From JBDTMT01 sp033764095 (lineage in GTDB: Bacteria; Desulfobacterota; Binatia; HRBIN30; CADEER01), in contig JANRJF010000429.1 of NCBI GenBank assembly GCA_033764095.1, positions 1 through 35,730 on the forward strand: a DNA stretch of 35,730 nucleotides, in the 5' to 3' direction. Positions 22,935-31,748 of the stretch are shown in pieces; within the stretch, counting starts at the first letter, position 1, and each line of letters begins with the position of its first letter. A model generated the notes under the pieces. It searched no databases, was not told where the DNA came from, and saw only the letters and a program-made list of their open reading frames with translations. A program made the translations under genes and the position numbers.

Positions 22935-23118
22935 AGCTCGCCCGTCCGCGGCCCCGTTTCTACCGCAATCGCGGCTAGCACGCAGCAGGAGAAAGCGTCA
23001 ACGCGCGGCGTTTACAGGTGCAACCCCGTTCGTCCGCGTCGCGCGCCGCCGCATCGTCGCCGTCCGGGTTCTGTCGCGGACGGATCGCCGCGCCGGCGGC
23101 GGCGTGCGGCGGGGGCGG

Positions 23119-24603
23119 TTACTCGGGCGGCTTCGGCGACCAGCGCAGCACCGGGCGACGCGCGGCGCGGGCCTCGTCCAGGCGGCCGATCGGCGTCGTG
23201 GTCGGGGCGCTGTGCAGCAGGTCCGGGGTCTCGCGCGCTTCGCGCGCGATGGCTTCCATCGACGCGATGAACGCGTCGAGCGTCTCGAGGCTTTCGCTCT
23301 CGGTGGGCTCGATCATCATCGCGCCGGGCACGACCAGCGGGAAGTAGATGGTCGGGGCGTAGGTGCCGTAGTCGAGCAGCCGCTTGGCGACGTCGAGCGT
23401 CTTGATGCCGTAGGGCTCCAGCGTCTTGTCGGTGAACACCGCCTCGTGCATGCAGATCGCCGACTGCGCCAGCTGGTAGGTCTCGGCGAGCTTGACGCGC
23501 AGGTAGTTGGCGGCCAGCACCGCCATGCGCGTCGCCTGCGTACAGCCGTCGCCGCCCAGCGCCAGGATGTAGGCGTAGGCGCGCACCAGCATGCCGACGT
23601 TGCCGTGGAAGCTGCGTACGCGGCCGATCGAGCGCTCCGGCATGGCGCTCCAGCGCAAGCCGTCGCCATGCCGCGCCAGGCGCGGGCCGGGCAGGTACGG
23701 CATCAGATGCTCGCGCACGCCGATCGGGCCGGCCCCCGGACCGCCGCCGCCGTGCGGCGTCGAGAAGGTCTTGTGCAGATTGAACTGCAGCACGTCGGCG
23801 CCGACCTTGCCGGGCTTGGCGACGCCGAGCAGCGCATTGAGGTTGGCGCCGTCGAAGTAGACCAGTCCGCCGCGCGCGTGCACCGCCTCGGCCACCTGTG
23901 CGATCTCGCGCTCGAAGAGGCCGAGCGTGTTGGGATTGGTGATCATCAGCGCCGCGACCTGATCGGTCATGGCGCGTTGCACCGCCGCTGCCTCGACCAG
24001 GCCGAGTTGATTGCCCTCGACCGTCTGCACCTTGTAGCCGGCGAGCGCGGCGCTGGCCGGATTGGTGCCGTGGGCACTGGCGGGGATCAGCACCGTGGTG
24101 CGCGCGCCGCCGCGATCCTGATGGTACGCGCGCACCATCTTCATGCCGGTGAGCTCGCCATGCGCCCCGGCGGCCGGCTGCAACGAGATCGCGTCCATGC
24201 CGCTGATCTCGGCGAGCATCGCCTCCAGCGCCCAGCACAGCTCCAGCGCGCCCTGCGCCGTCTCGTCCGGCGCCAGCGGGTGCAGGTTGGCAAAGCCCGG
24301 CAGGCGCGCCACGACCTCGTTGGTCAGCGGGTTGTACTTCATCGTGCACGAGCCGAGCGGATAGAAGGTCGTCGCGGTGCCGAAGTTCCACTGCGACAAG
24401 CGCAGGAAGTGGCGCAGCACCTCGGGCTCGCTGACCTCCGGAAAGCCTTCGATCGGCTCACGCAGCAGCTCGCGCGGCAGGTAGTCCGCCGGGCTGCCCG
24501 GCTCGGTGGCAACGTCGGCGCCCTGGCGACCGGGCGCGCCGTGCTCGAACAGCAGCGGCTCGTCGAGCAGCAGCCCGGCCTGCTTGTTGCGCAGCCCGCT
24601 CAT
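23119..24603 (-). CDS. gcvPB: Glycine dehydrogenase (decarboxylating) subunit 2, P-protein beta
   Basis: The 494-residue protein is the C-terminal half of the split P-protein. It has FYPLGSCTMKYNPLTNE near the N-terminus, SAHGTNPASAALAG, and the pyridoxal-phosphate lysine in NLHKTFSTPHGGGGPG. Together with GcvPA it decarboxylates glycine and hands the aminomethyl group to the lipoyl arm of GcvH. Length is normal for the two-subunit type found in Thermus, Firmicutes and Deltaproteobacteria-like bacteria. The ATG at 24603 overlaps the gcvPA stop (ATGA), so the two subunits are translationally coupled, as expected for a heterodimer. It is the last gene of the operon. Confidence 0.96.
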   Translation of the reverse strand: MSGLRNKQAGLLLDEPLLFEHGAPGRQGADVATEPGSPADYLPRELLREPIEGFPEVSEPEVLRHFLRLSQWNFGTATTFYPLGSCTMKYNPLTNEVVARLPGFANLHPLAPDETAQGALELCWALEAMLAEISGMDAISLQPAAGAHGELTGMKMVRAYHQDRGGARTTVLIPASAHGTNPASAALAGYKVQTVEGNQLGLVEAAAVQRAMTDQVAALMITNPNTLGLFEREIAQVAEAVHARGGLVYFDGANLNALLGVAKPGKVGADVLQFNLHKTFSTPHGGGGPGAGPIGVREHLMPYLPGPRLARHGDGLRWSAMPERSIGRVRSFHGNVGMLVRAYAYILALGGDGCTQATRMAVLAANYLRVKLAETYQLAQSAICMHEAVFTDKTLEPYGIKTLDVAKRLLDYGTYAPTIYFPLVVPGAMMIEPTESESLETLDAFIASMEAIAREARETPDLLHSAPTTTPIGRLDEARAARRPVLRWSPKPPE

Positions 24604-25940
24604 GCTTCCAGCACCTCCGCCAGGCGCGCCAGCGCGCCGTCGTCGTGCACCTCGGTGACGGCGAGGAGCAGCGCGTCGTCGAGCTCCGGATACCACTGGC
24701 CGAGCGGCACGCCGGCGAGCACGCCGGCTGCCTGGGCGCGCGTCAGTACGGTCTGCGCGTCGCGCCCGCGCACGGCGAACTCATTGAAGAACGGCGCGCT
24801 GAAGGCGGCCCGCCAGCGCCCGCCCGCGGTCAGCCGCTCGGCGGCGCGGTGCGCGCGCACCAGATTGACGTGCGCCAACTGGCGCAGGCCCTGCTTGCCG
24901 AGCAGCGCCAGGTAGACGGTCGCCGCCAGGGCGATCAGGCCGTGGTTGGTGCAGATGTTTGAGGTCGCCCGCTCGCGGCGGATGTGCTGCTCGCGGGTCG
25001 CCAGGGTGAGCACGTAGCCGCGCCGCCCCTGCTCGTCGTGCGCCTCGCCGACCAAGCGGCCGGGCATGCCGCGCACGTGCGCGCTGCGGGTGGTGAACAG
25101 CCCGACGCCCGGCCCGCCGTACGACAGCGGCACGCCGAAGCTCTGCCCCTCGCCGACCGCGATCTCGGCGCCGCAGGCGCCGGGCGGCTTGAGCAGCGCC
25201 AGCGCCAGCGGCTCGGGCGTGGCGGTGACCAGCAGCGCGCCGCCGGGCTGCGCGATGCTGTGGATCGCATCGAGATCCTCGACGACGCCGAAGACGTTCG
25301 GGTAGCCGACCACCACCGCGGCGGTGCGCGCATCGAGGTTGGCGCTGAGCCAGGCGAGATCGAGGCGGCCGTCGGCGCCGAACGGCGCCTCCAGCAGCTC
25401 GGCCTCGCCGGCGCCCTCGACGTAGGTGCGCACCGTCTCGCGGTACTGCGGGTGCAGCGAGCGCGCCAGCAGCACGCGCGGCCGTTTGCTCTGCATGCGC
25501 AGCGCCATCAGCACCGCCTCGGCGGTGGCGGAGGCGCCGTCGTACATGCTGGCGTTGGCGACATCCATGTCGAACAGCATCGCCACCAGCGTCTGGAACT
25601 CGAAGATCGCCTGCAGCGTGCCCTGGCTCACCTCGGGCTGGTACGGCGTGTAGGCGGAATAGAACTCGGCGCGCTGCAGGATGTTGTCGACCACCGCGGG
25701 CGAGAAGTGCGGATAGGCGCCGGCGCCGAGGAAGCTGAGCATGGTCGCGCCGCTGTTGCGCGCCGCCAGGGCGTCCAGCCGCTGGCGCACCGCCTGCTCG
25801 GGCAGACCCGGCGGCAGGTCGATCGCGCCGCTGGCGCGCAACTCGGCCGGGATGTCGCGGAACAGTTCGTCCACCGCGCCGACCCCGACCGCGGCGAGCA
25901 TACGCGCGATGTCGGACGGGCTGTGGGGAATGAAGCGCAT
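24600..25940 (-). CDS. gcvPA: Glycine dehydrogenase (decarboxylating) subunit 1, P-protein alpha
   Basis: The 446-residue protein begins MRFIPHSPSDIARMLAAVGV, as GcvPA does. It has FLGAGAYPHFSPAVVDNIL, YTPYQPEVSQGTLQAIFEFQ and DVANASMYDGASATAEAVLM, all conserved in this subunit, and GQSFGVPLSYGGPGVG further on. It forms the P-protein with GcvPB and contributes to the glycine and cofactor site although it lacks the cofactor lysine. It is the fourth gene of folD-gcvT-gcvH-gcvPA-gcvPB. The 157-bp gap before it, with an inverted repeat, is the only long one in the operon. Confidence 0.96.
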   Translation of the reverse strand: MRFIPHSPSDIARMLAAVGVGAVDELFRDIPAELRASGAIDLPPGLPEQAVRQRLDALAARNSGATMLSFLGAGAYPHFSPAVVDNILQRAEFYSAYTPYQPEVSQGTLQAIFEFQTLVAMLFDMDVANASMYDGASATAEAVLMALRMQSKRPRVLLARSLHPQYRETVRTYVEGAGEAELLEAPFGADGRLDLAWLSANLDARTAAVVVGYPNVFGVVEDLDAIHSIAQPGGALLVTATPEPLALALLKPPGACGAEIAVGEGQSFGVPLSYGGPGVGLFTTRSAHVRGMPGRLVGEAHDEQGRRGYVLTLATREQHIRRERATSNICTNHGLIALAATVYLALLGKQGLRQLAHVNLVRAHRAAERLTAGGRWRAAFSAPFFNEFAVRGRDAQTVLTRAQAAGVLAGVPLGQWYPELDDALLLAVTEVHDDGALARLAEVLEA

Positions 25941-25958
25941 GAGGGCGGCGGTCGGCTC

Positions 25959-26097
25959 TCAGCTGTCAGCTGTCGGCCAGAACGGGATACGACGCTGTCT
26001 GAGCATCGACGAACAATACGGATTTCTCCGCGTGCGACCAGATGGGGGGCGGGGCGACGGAGGAGCTGACGGCTGATGGCCGACAGCCGAAAGCTGA
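25959..26097. repeat. Imperfect inverted repeat filling the gcvH-gcvPA gap
   Basis: The left arm at 25959-25979 reads TCAGCT, four bases, then GCTGTCGGCCA. The right arm at 26077-26097 reads TGGCCGACAGC, four bases, then AGCTGA. Seventeen of 21 positions pair. The right arm ends exactly at the gcvH stop. The 97 bp between the arms hold no gene. It could be a terminator/attenuator, an mRNA-stabilising hairpin, or a member of a dispersed non-coding repeat family. Confidence 0.75.
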
Positions 26098-26487
26098 CTA
26101 TTCCTGCTGCTCCTCGACGAAGGTCTGGTAGTCGGCGGCGGTCATCAACTCGTCGAGGTCGGTGGGGTCGCTGAGCTCGATCTTCACCATCCAGCCATCG
26201 CCGTAGCAGTCCTCGTTCACCAGCTCGGTGTTGTCGGGCAGGTCGTCGTTCACTTCCAGCACCGTGCCGCTGACCGGCGCGTACACGTCGGAAACCGCTT
26301 TCACCGACTCGACGACGCCCATCGCCTCGTCCTTGGTGACCTTGTCCCCGACCGCCGGCAGCTCGACGAACACGACATCGCCGAGTTGCTGTTCGGCGAA
26401 GGCGGTGATGCCGATCGTCGCGACGGTGCCCTCGACGAGCACCCATTCGTGCTCGCGCGAGTACTTGAGATCGTCGGGAAACTCCAT
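26098..26487 (-). CDS. gcvH: Glycine cleavage system H protein
   Basis: The 129-residue lipoyl carrier protein has YSREHEWVLVEGTVATIGIT, EQQLGDVVFVELPAVGD and VVESVKAVSDVYAPVSG, where Lys63 is the lipoylation site. NDDLPDNTELVNEDCYGDGW and the C-terminal LMTAADYQTFV are also normal. GcvH shuttles the aminomethyl group between P-protein, T-protein and L-protein. The ATG at 26487 has AGGAG 7 nt upstream, a strong site fitting the high amount of H protein needed. It lies 34 bp after gcvT. No lipoate ligase or L-protein gene is in view. Confidence 0.97.
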   Translation of the reverse strand: MEFPDDLKYSREHEWVLVEGTVATIGITAFAEQQLGDVVFVELPAVGDKVTKDEAMGVVESVKAVSDVYAPVSGTVLEVNDDLPDNTELVNEDCYGDGWMVKIELSDPTDLDELMTAADYQTFVEEQQE

Positions 26488-26521
26488 GTCGGCTCTCCTC
26501 GCCCGCGCCACTGGCTCTCGA

Positions 26522-27612
26522 TCAGCCGGCCGCGGGCCCTCCGCTCCGATAGAACGGCACGCGCACCACAGCGGCCGCAACGGCGCGACCGCGAACCTCG
26601 ACCGCCAGCGTTGTGCCCACGGCGCTGACGGCTGGCTCGACATACCCAAGAGCTATTCCCTTGCCAAGCGTGGGGGACTTGGTGCCGCTGGTCACCGCGC
26701 CGACGCGCCGCCCCGCGTGCAGGATCGGATAGTCGGCGCGCGGAATGCCGGTGGCGGCGGTTTCCAATCCGACCAGACAGCGGCGCGGTCCGGCCTGGCG
26801 CGCCGCCGCCAACGCGGCGCGGCCGACGAACTCGCCCTTGTCCATGCGCACGACCCAGCCGAGGCGCGCCTCGAACGGCGTCGTGTCGGGACCGAGCTCG
26901 TGGCCGTACAGGGGCAGCGCGGCTTCCAGGCGCAGCGTGTCGCGCGCCCCGAGCCCGGCGGGCTGCAGCCCGGCGCCGCGGCCGGCGGCGAGCAGCGCCT
27001 CCCAGATCGGCGTCGCGTCGGCGTTGGCGCAGTAGAGCTCCCAGCCGTCCTCGCCGGTGTAGCCGGTATGTGCGATCAGCGCGCGACGGCCGGCGACGCT
27101 GCCGGCGGCGAAGGCGAAACGCGGCAGCGCCGCCAGCGGCGCGCCGGTGAGCGGCGCGAGGATTTCCGTGGCCCGCGGCCCCTGCAACGCCAGCAGCGCC
27201 GTCTCGTCGCTGACGTCGACCACCTCGGCGCCGCGCACGTGCTCGCGCAGATAGGCGACGCCCTTGTCGCGGTTGGAGGCGTTGACGCAGATCATCACCC
27301 GCTCGCTGCCGACGCGATGCACGATGATGTCGTCGACGATGCCGCCGTCCGGCTGCACCAGCAGCGAGTACTGCGCGCGCCCGTCCGCCAGGCGGGTCAC
27401 GTCGTTGGCGGTCACCGCCTGGCAGGCGGCGAGCGCGCCGGCGCCGCGCAGCTCGACCTCGCCCATGTGGCTGACGTCGAACAACCCGGCGCGCGTACGC
27501 ACCGCGGCGTGCTCGTCCAGGATGCCGTCGTACTGTACCGGCATCTCCCAGCCGGCGAACTCGACCAGGCGCGCGCCGAGCGCGCGGTGCGCCTCGTAGA
27601 GCGGCGTGCGCT

Positions 27613-27616
<4 letters not shown>
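26522..27616 (-). CDS. gcvT: Aminomethyltransferase (glycine cleavage T protein)
   Basis: The 364-residue protein starts with TPLYEAHRALGARLVEFAGW and EMPVQYDGILDEHAAVR. It has GLFDVSHMGEVEL, DDIIVHRVG, the folate-binding TGYTGEDGWELYC, GARDTLRLEAALPLYGHEL, and a C-terminal SGTKSPTLGKGIALGYVEP. All are standard for GcvT. It releases ammonia from the aminomethyl-lipoyl arm and makes 5,10-methylene-tetrahydrofolate. The GTG at 27616 overlaps the folD stop (GTGA), which fixes the start and couples the gene to the enzyme that uses its product. Confidence 0.97.
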
Positions 27617-28470
<854 letters not shown>

Positions 28471-28515
28471 GGGGAGAGCCTGGGCTATATCGGGGCGGCG
28501 GGCGGCGAACAACTC

Positions 28516-28580
28516 GCCCTGGCGGCGGCCGCGCCGCGGCGCGCGATGGCGCACGTCGTGGTTTTCCCCGTAGTCGCCCC
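28516..28580 (-). promoter_or_regulatory. folD leader with limited resemblance to ZTP (pfl) riboswitches
   Basis: Read on the minus strand, the leader has GCGACTACGGGG, AAAACCAC, a GC-rich variable part with a 14-bp palindrome (28530-28543), then GCCGCCGCCAGGGCG. ZTP riboswitches often precede folD, glyA and purH, and, as I recall them, have a GACUGACGG-like 5' half and a CGCCUGGGCA-like 3' end. The order of elements fits but key bases differ (CCAGGGCG for CCUGGGCA, and no GGGGAGC). It may be a diverged aptamer or chance. Confidence 0.15.
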
Positions 28581-28606
28581 GGTCCGGTTGGCCTACAGTC
28601 CGGCGC

Positions 28607-29722
28607 ATGCGAATCGGCGTACCGAAAGAGATCAAGGCCGAGGAGAAGCGCGTCGCGATCACCCCGAGCGGGGTCGCGGCGCTCACCGCGCAGGGCCACC
28701 AGGTGTGGGTCGAACGCGGGGCCGGCCTGGGCAGTGGCATCACCGACCAGGACTTCCGCCGCGCCGGCGCGCGCATCGCCGCGGCACGCGAGGTGTGGGG
28801 CCGCGCCGAGATGGTGATGAAGGTGAAGGAACCGCTGGCCAGCGAGTACCGCTACCTGCGGCGCGACCTGATCCTCTTCACCTATCTGCACCTGGCAAGC
28901 AGCCGACCGCTGACCCGGGCGCTGATGCGCTCGGGCTGCACGGCGGTCGCCTACGAAACCATCCAACTGGAGGACGGCTCGCTGCCGCTGCTGGCGCCGA
29001 TGAGCGAGATCGCCGGCAGGCTGGCGGTGCAGGTCGGCGCCTGGTGCCTGGAGGCGCAGAACGGCGGCAGCGGCGTGCTGCTCAGCGGCGCCTCGGGTGT
29101 GCGGCCGGGCAAGGTGGTGGTGCTGGGCGCCGGCATCGCCGGCACCAACTCCTGCCAGATCGCCATCGGCATGGGCGCCCAGGTCAGCGTCATCGAGCGC
29201 AATCCGAACCGCCTGCGCTACCTGCACGACGTGCTCGGCGGCCATCTCACGACGCTGATGTCGAACCGCGCCAACATCGAGGAGGAAGTGCGCGGCGCCG
29301 ATCTGGTGATCGGCACGGTGCTGATCGCCGGCGCCAAGGCGCCGCGCCTGGTGACGCGCCGCATGGTGCGCTCGATGCGCCCCGGCTCGGCGATCGTCGA
29401 TGTGTCGCTCGACCAGGGCGGCTGCGTCGAGACCGCGCGGCCGACCTCGCACCGCAAGCCGATCTACATCGAGGAACGGGTGGTGCACTACGCGGTCACC
29501 AACATGCCCGGCATCGTGCCGCACACCTCGACCTACGCCCTCACCAACGCGACCCTGCAGTACGCGCTGTCGCTCGCCAACCGCGGCCTGCGCCGCGCCG
29601 TGCACGACGACCCGGCGCTGGCGCGCGGCGTCAACGTCATGCACGGCAAGATCACCCATGAGGCGGTCGCTGACGCATTCCGCCTGCCGCACGCGCCGCT
29701 GCGCGTCGCCGAGGCACACTGA
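28607..29722 (+). CDS. ald: Alanine dehydrogenase
   Basis: The 371-residue enzyme starts MRIGVPKEIKAEEKRVAITP, with the substrate-binding Arg15. It has VMKVKEP with Lys74 and LFTYLHLA with His95 as catalytic residues. The NAD fold reads VVVLGAGIAGTNSCQIAIG, followed by DVSLDQGGCVET and the C-terminal NMPGIVPHTSTYALTNATL. It catalyses reversible oxidative deamination of L-alanine to pyruvate and ammonia using NAD. Length is normal. The gene diverges from folD, so it may share an upstream regulatory region with the glycine-cleavage operon; both handle amino-acid nitrogen. It converges on a lipoprotein gene with 13 bp between stops and no obvious terminator. Confidence 0.96.
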   Translation: MRIGVPKEIKAEEKRVAITPSGVAALTAQGHQVWVERGAGLGSGITDQDFRRAGARIAAAREVWGRAEMVMKVKEPLASEYRYLRRDLILFTYLHLASSRPLTRALMRSGCTAVAYETIQLEDGSLPLLAPMSEIAGRLAVQVGAWCLEAQNGGSGVLLSGASGVRPGKVVVLGAGIAGTNSCQIAIGMGAQVSVIERNPNRLRYLHDVLGGHLTTLMSNRANIEEEVRGADLVIGTVLIAGAKAPRLVTRRMVRSMRPGSAIVDVSLDQGGCVETARPTSHRKPIYIEERVVHYAVTNMPGIVPHTSTYALTNATLQYALSLANRGLRRAVHDDPALARGVNVMHGKITHEAVADAFRLPHAPLRVAEAH

Positions 29723-29735
29723 CCGGACGCCGCGT

Positions 29736-30188
29736 TTACTTCCAATCGGCCGGCGGAGCGACCGCCTCTCCGCCCAACTCGACCGGCGACGCCACGACGG
29801 TGAACCGGGTGGGACCGGCACTCCAGTATGTACTGACGACGTCGAGGGCGACGCGCTTGCTCTCACCTGGATCGAGCGTCGTGTCGACCTCACGCCGGAA
29901 GGTATCCAGGACGCGCTGGTTGCCGACCGTCATGATCGTCACCACGTATCTGACGCCGCTCACCGGCAGATGCGACTCATTGACGATGGTGCCACGCACG
30001 TGGGCGGTCCGACCGTCGGTGGAGACGTCGCCGACCGAGACCGTCAGCGGGCTATGCGCCAGATCCTCTTCGGTGACCCTGCGCACCGACCCGCGCGCCG
30101 CCGCGAGACTCGAGCGGCGATCGTATGCACAGCCGACGCAGGTCAGCAGGACCGCCGCGGCCAACCATCCGGCGACGAGCTTCGTCAC
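29736..30188 (-). CDS. Small FxLYD-like secreted protein or lipoprotein (copy A)
   Basis: The 150-residue protein has a hydrophobic N-terminus (LVAGWLAAAVLLTCVGCAYD) whose Cys could be lipidated, though CVGC is a poor lipobox. The body has HVRGTIVNESHLPVSGVRYV and REVDTTLDPGESKRVALDVV, the beta-sandwich pattern of FxLYD/DUF3426-like domains. Copy B matches it closely (RGTVEN, GVRYLV, DTTLDPGD). It starts with GTG 30188, overlapping the stop of copy B by 4 bp. It is the last of four tandem relatives downstream of the GH31 gene. The function is unknown; it is probably envelope-located. Confidence 0.65.
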   Translation of the reverse strand: MTKLVAGWLAAAVLLTCVGCAYDRRSSLAAARGSVRRVTEEDLAHSPLTVSVGDVSTDGRTAHVRGTIVNESHLPVSGVRYVVTIMTVGNQRVLDTFRREVDTTLDPGESKRVALDVVSTYWSAGPTRFTVVASPVELGGEAVAPPADWK

Positions 30189-30628
30189 TTCCACTGCGGC
30201 GGCGGCGCAACCGCCTTGCCGCCCTGTTTGACCGGGGTGGCGATGATCGCCGCCGGATTGAAGCCGGTGCGGCCGTTGTACTCGCTTTCGGCGTCGAGCG
30301 AGACGCCCTTGCGATCGCCGGGATCGAGCGTCGTATCGGTTTCCTTCTGGTAGGTGTCGAGAATGCGCGGCGGCTGGCCGTCGCTGAGGAACAGCACCAG
30401 GTAGCGTACGCCCTCGACGCGCTCGCTGCCGGTGTTCTCGACCGTGCCGCGGATGCGCATGAAGCGCCCGTCGCCGGCGATGTCGGTGGTCGAGACGCGC
30501 AGCGGCGACGCCGTCTCTTCCTGTTGCACGGTCTGCAGGAACGCCGGCGTCGCGATCGGCTTCTCGCGCTCCATCGAACAGCCGCCGAGCCCCAGCGCCG
30601 CGGCCATGACCCACACTGCTCCCCGCAT
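30185..30628 (-). CDS. Small FxLYD-like lipoprotein (copy B)
   Basis: The 147-residue protein from ATG 30628 has a clear lipoprotein signal, VMAAALGLGGCSMERE, with lipobox LGGC. The mature part has RIRGTVENTGSERVEGVRYL and KETDTTLDPGDRKGVSLDAE, the same fold as copies A, C and D, and ends APPPQWK like copy A (APPADWK). A GTG at 30631 is equally possible; GGAGG lies 6 nt before it and 9 nt before the ATG. A 57-bp gap separates it from copy C. I do not recognise a specific function; relatives are typically single-domain envelope lipoproteins. Confidence 0.7.
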   Translation of the reverse strand: MRGAVWVMAAALGLGGCSMEREKPIATPAFLQTVQQEETASPLRVSTTDIAGDGRFMRIRGTVENTGSERVEGVRYLVLFLSDGQPPRILDTYQKETDTTLDPGDRKGVSLDAESEYNGRTGFNPAAIIATPVKQGGKAVAPPPQWK

Positions 30629-30685
30629 CACGTCGTTCCTCCGTTTCGTCGCGCCCCGGCTAGATGGCGGCTCGCCGGTGCGCCG

Positions 30686-31129
30686 TCAATGCGTGCCGTC
30701 CCACGCCTCGGCGGCGGTCAGCTGGTGATCGCCGATGGTCACCGGCACGGCGCGGACGCCGAAGCATTTGGTGAGGCCGCCCACCACGACCGTTTCGCCG
30801 GCGACCAGCACGACCGCCTTGGTCTCGCCCGGCGCGAGGGTGATCGCCAACTGCTGCTCGGCGTGCGCGACGTCCTGCGCGGTCGGCTCAGTGTGGCCGT
30901 CGAAATAGCCGCTGACGTAGCGAACGCCCGACACCGGCTGGCCCGAGCGATTTTCAATCGTGCAGGTGACCATCAGCGTGTTGCCGCGCTGCGACAGCGG
31001 CGCAGTGACGACGACGCGCAGCGGCTCGCCGTGATCCGGGCAGCCGAGTCCGGTCGGCAGCGGCTTCTGCGCTGCGCCGCAGCCGCCCAGCGCCAGCGCG
31101 AATAGAACCGAGACGATGAACCGGCTCAT
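30686..31129 (-). CDS. Small FxLYD-like lipoprotein (copy C)
   Basis: The 147-residue protein has the signal MSRFIVSVLFALALGGCGAA with lipobox LGGC. The body has VTCTIENRSGQPVSGVRYVS and LAITLAPGETKAVVLVAGE, so it belongs with copies A, B and D, and is closest to D (CTIENR, FGVRAVP versus AGVRAVP, AEAW near the end). The ATG at 31129 overlaps, as ATGA, the stop of a 134-bp fragment copied from the GH31 gene. Copy D has the same ATGA overlap with the intact GH31 gene. GC content is as high as the surroundings. The function is unknown. Confidence 0.7.
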   Translation of the reverse strand: MSRFIVSVLFALALGGCGAAQKPLPTGLGCPDHGEPLRVVVTAPLSQRGNTLMVTCTIENRSGQPVSGVRYVSGYFDGHTEPTAQDVAHAEQQLAITLAPGETKAVVLVAGETVVVGGLTKCFGVRAVPVTIGDHQLTAAEAWDGTH

Positions 31130-31259
31130 GGGCGCCCCGGCACGTCGGCGCCGGCGCGGACGAAGACGGGGATGACATCGAGCGGCGCGTCGACGGTGAG
31201 CGTCGCCGGCCCTTCGAAGCTGCGGGTACGATCCCAGAAATCCTCCCAGCGGCCGGCGG
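31126..31259 (-). pseudogene. 134-bp copy of the GH31 gene 3' end
   Basis: This segment matches 31745-31878 base for base apart from two differences (31200 and 31228). It codes for the last 44 or so residues of the GH31 protein, including GRWEDFWDRTRSFEGPA and VIPVFVRAGADVPGRP, and ends with the same TGA. One change is silent and one swaps Ile for Leu. The match stops at the GH31 stop on one side and at 31260 on the other. It has no start of its own and is surely a remnant. Confidence 0.93.
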
Positions 31260-31265
31260 CCCACA

Positions 31266-31748
31266 TCATGGGGCGGTGTACGGCGCCCAGGCTTCGGCGA
31301 ACGGCACGGGCTTGCCACCGAGGTCGAACGGCACAGCGCGCACGCCGGCACACACTGGTTTCTCACCGGGGAGGTAGAACGCTCCTCCGCCGCTCGAGAG
31401 CGAGATCTGTTTGCTCTCCCCCGGTTTCAGCTGAACGTCGGCCTGCTGCTCGACGCGACGAATCTTGTCGAGCGACAGTGGCTGATCATCAAAGAAGCCT
31501 ACGACATAGCGAATCCGATCGACGGGCTGTGACATTCGATTCTCAATCGTGCAGGGGAAAAGTGTGTCATGCCCGGTCGGGTTGGTGATCTGCTGCGCGA
31601 CGACGACGCGCAGCCCTTCTTGCACACCCGGGCACGGGGCCAGCTTCGTCGGTCGCGACGCCGGTGCGCCGCCGCTGCATCCGCTCAAAAGGGCGATCGA
31701 GACGGTCGCGACCAACCGGATAGCGACGGGCATCCGAACCTCCGTCAT
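31266..31748 (-). CDS. Small FxLYD-like lipoprotein (copy D), lower GC
   Basis: The 160-residue protein has a lipoprotein signal, PVAIRLVATVSIALLSGCSG, with lipobox LSGC. The mature part has FPCTIENRMSQPVDRIRYVV, ADVQLKPGESKQISL and AGVRAVPFDLGGKPVPFAEA, so it is a relative of copy C. The ATG at 31748 overlaps the GH31 stop (ATGA); ATG 31733 is an alternative nearer the signal. Hand counts over parts of the gene give about 52-65% G+C against 70-80% in samples of copy C and GH31. With the near-identical 134-bp segments on both sides, this suggests the gene arrived or was rearranged recently. The function is unknown. Confidence 0.7.
   Translation of the reverse strand: MTEVRMPVAIRLVATVSIALLSGCSGGAPASRPTKLAPCPGVQEGLRVVVAQQITNPTGHDTLFPCTIENRMSQPVDRIRYVVGFFDDQPLSLDKIRRVEQQADVQLKPGESKQISLSSGGGAFYLPGEKPVCAGVRAVPFDLGGKPVPFAEAWAPYTAP

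Noticed and set aside
22935..23118. Promoter for the reverse glycan operon (TTGACG on the minus strand at 23001-22996)
   Set aside because: No -10 hexamer matching better than 2 of 6 lies at a suitable distance. The gap also shows no gene.
25941..26097. Glycine riboswitch within the gcv operon
   Set aside because: The gap lacks the tandem aptamer layout and sits inside the operon. It is explained better as an inverted repeat.
31266..31366. Longer upstream start for copy C lipoprotein, reading through the GH31 fragment
   Set aside because: The added residues come from the wrong frame of the GH31 remnant. The lipoprotein signal starts at 31129.
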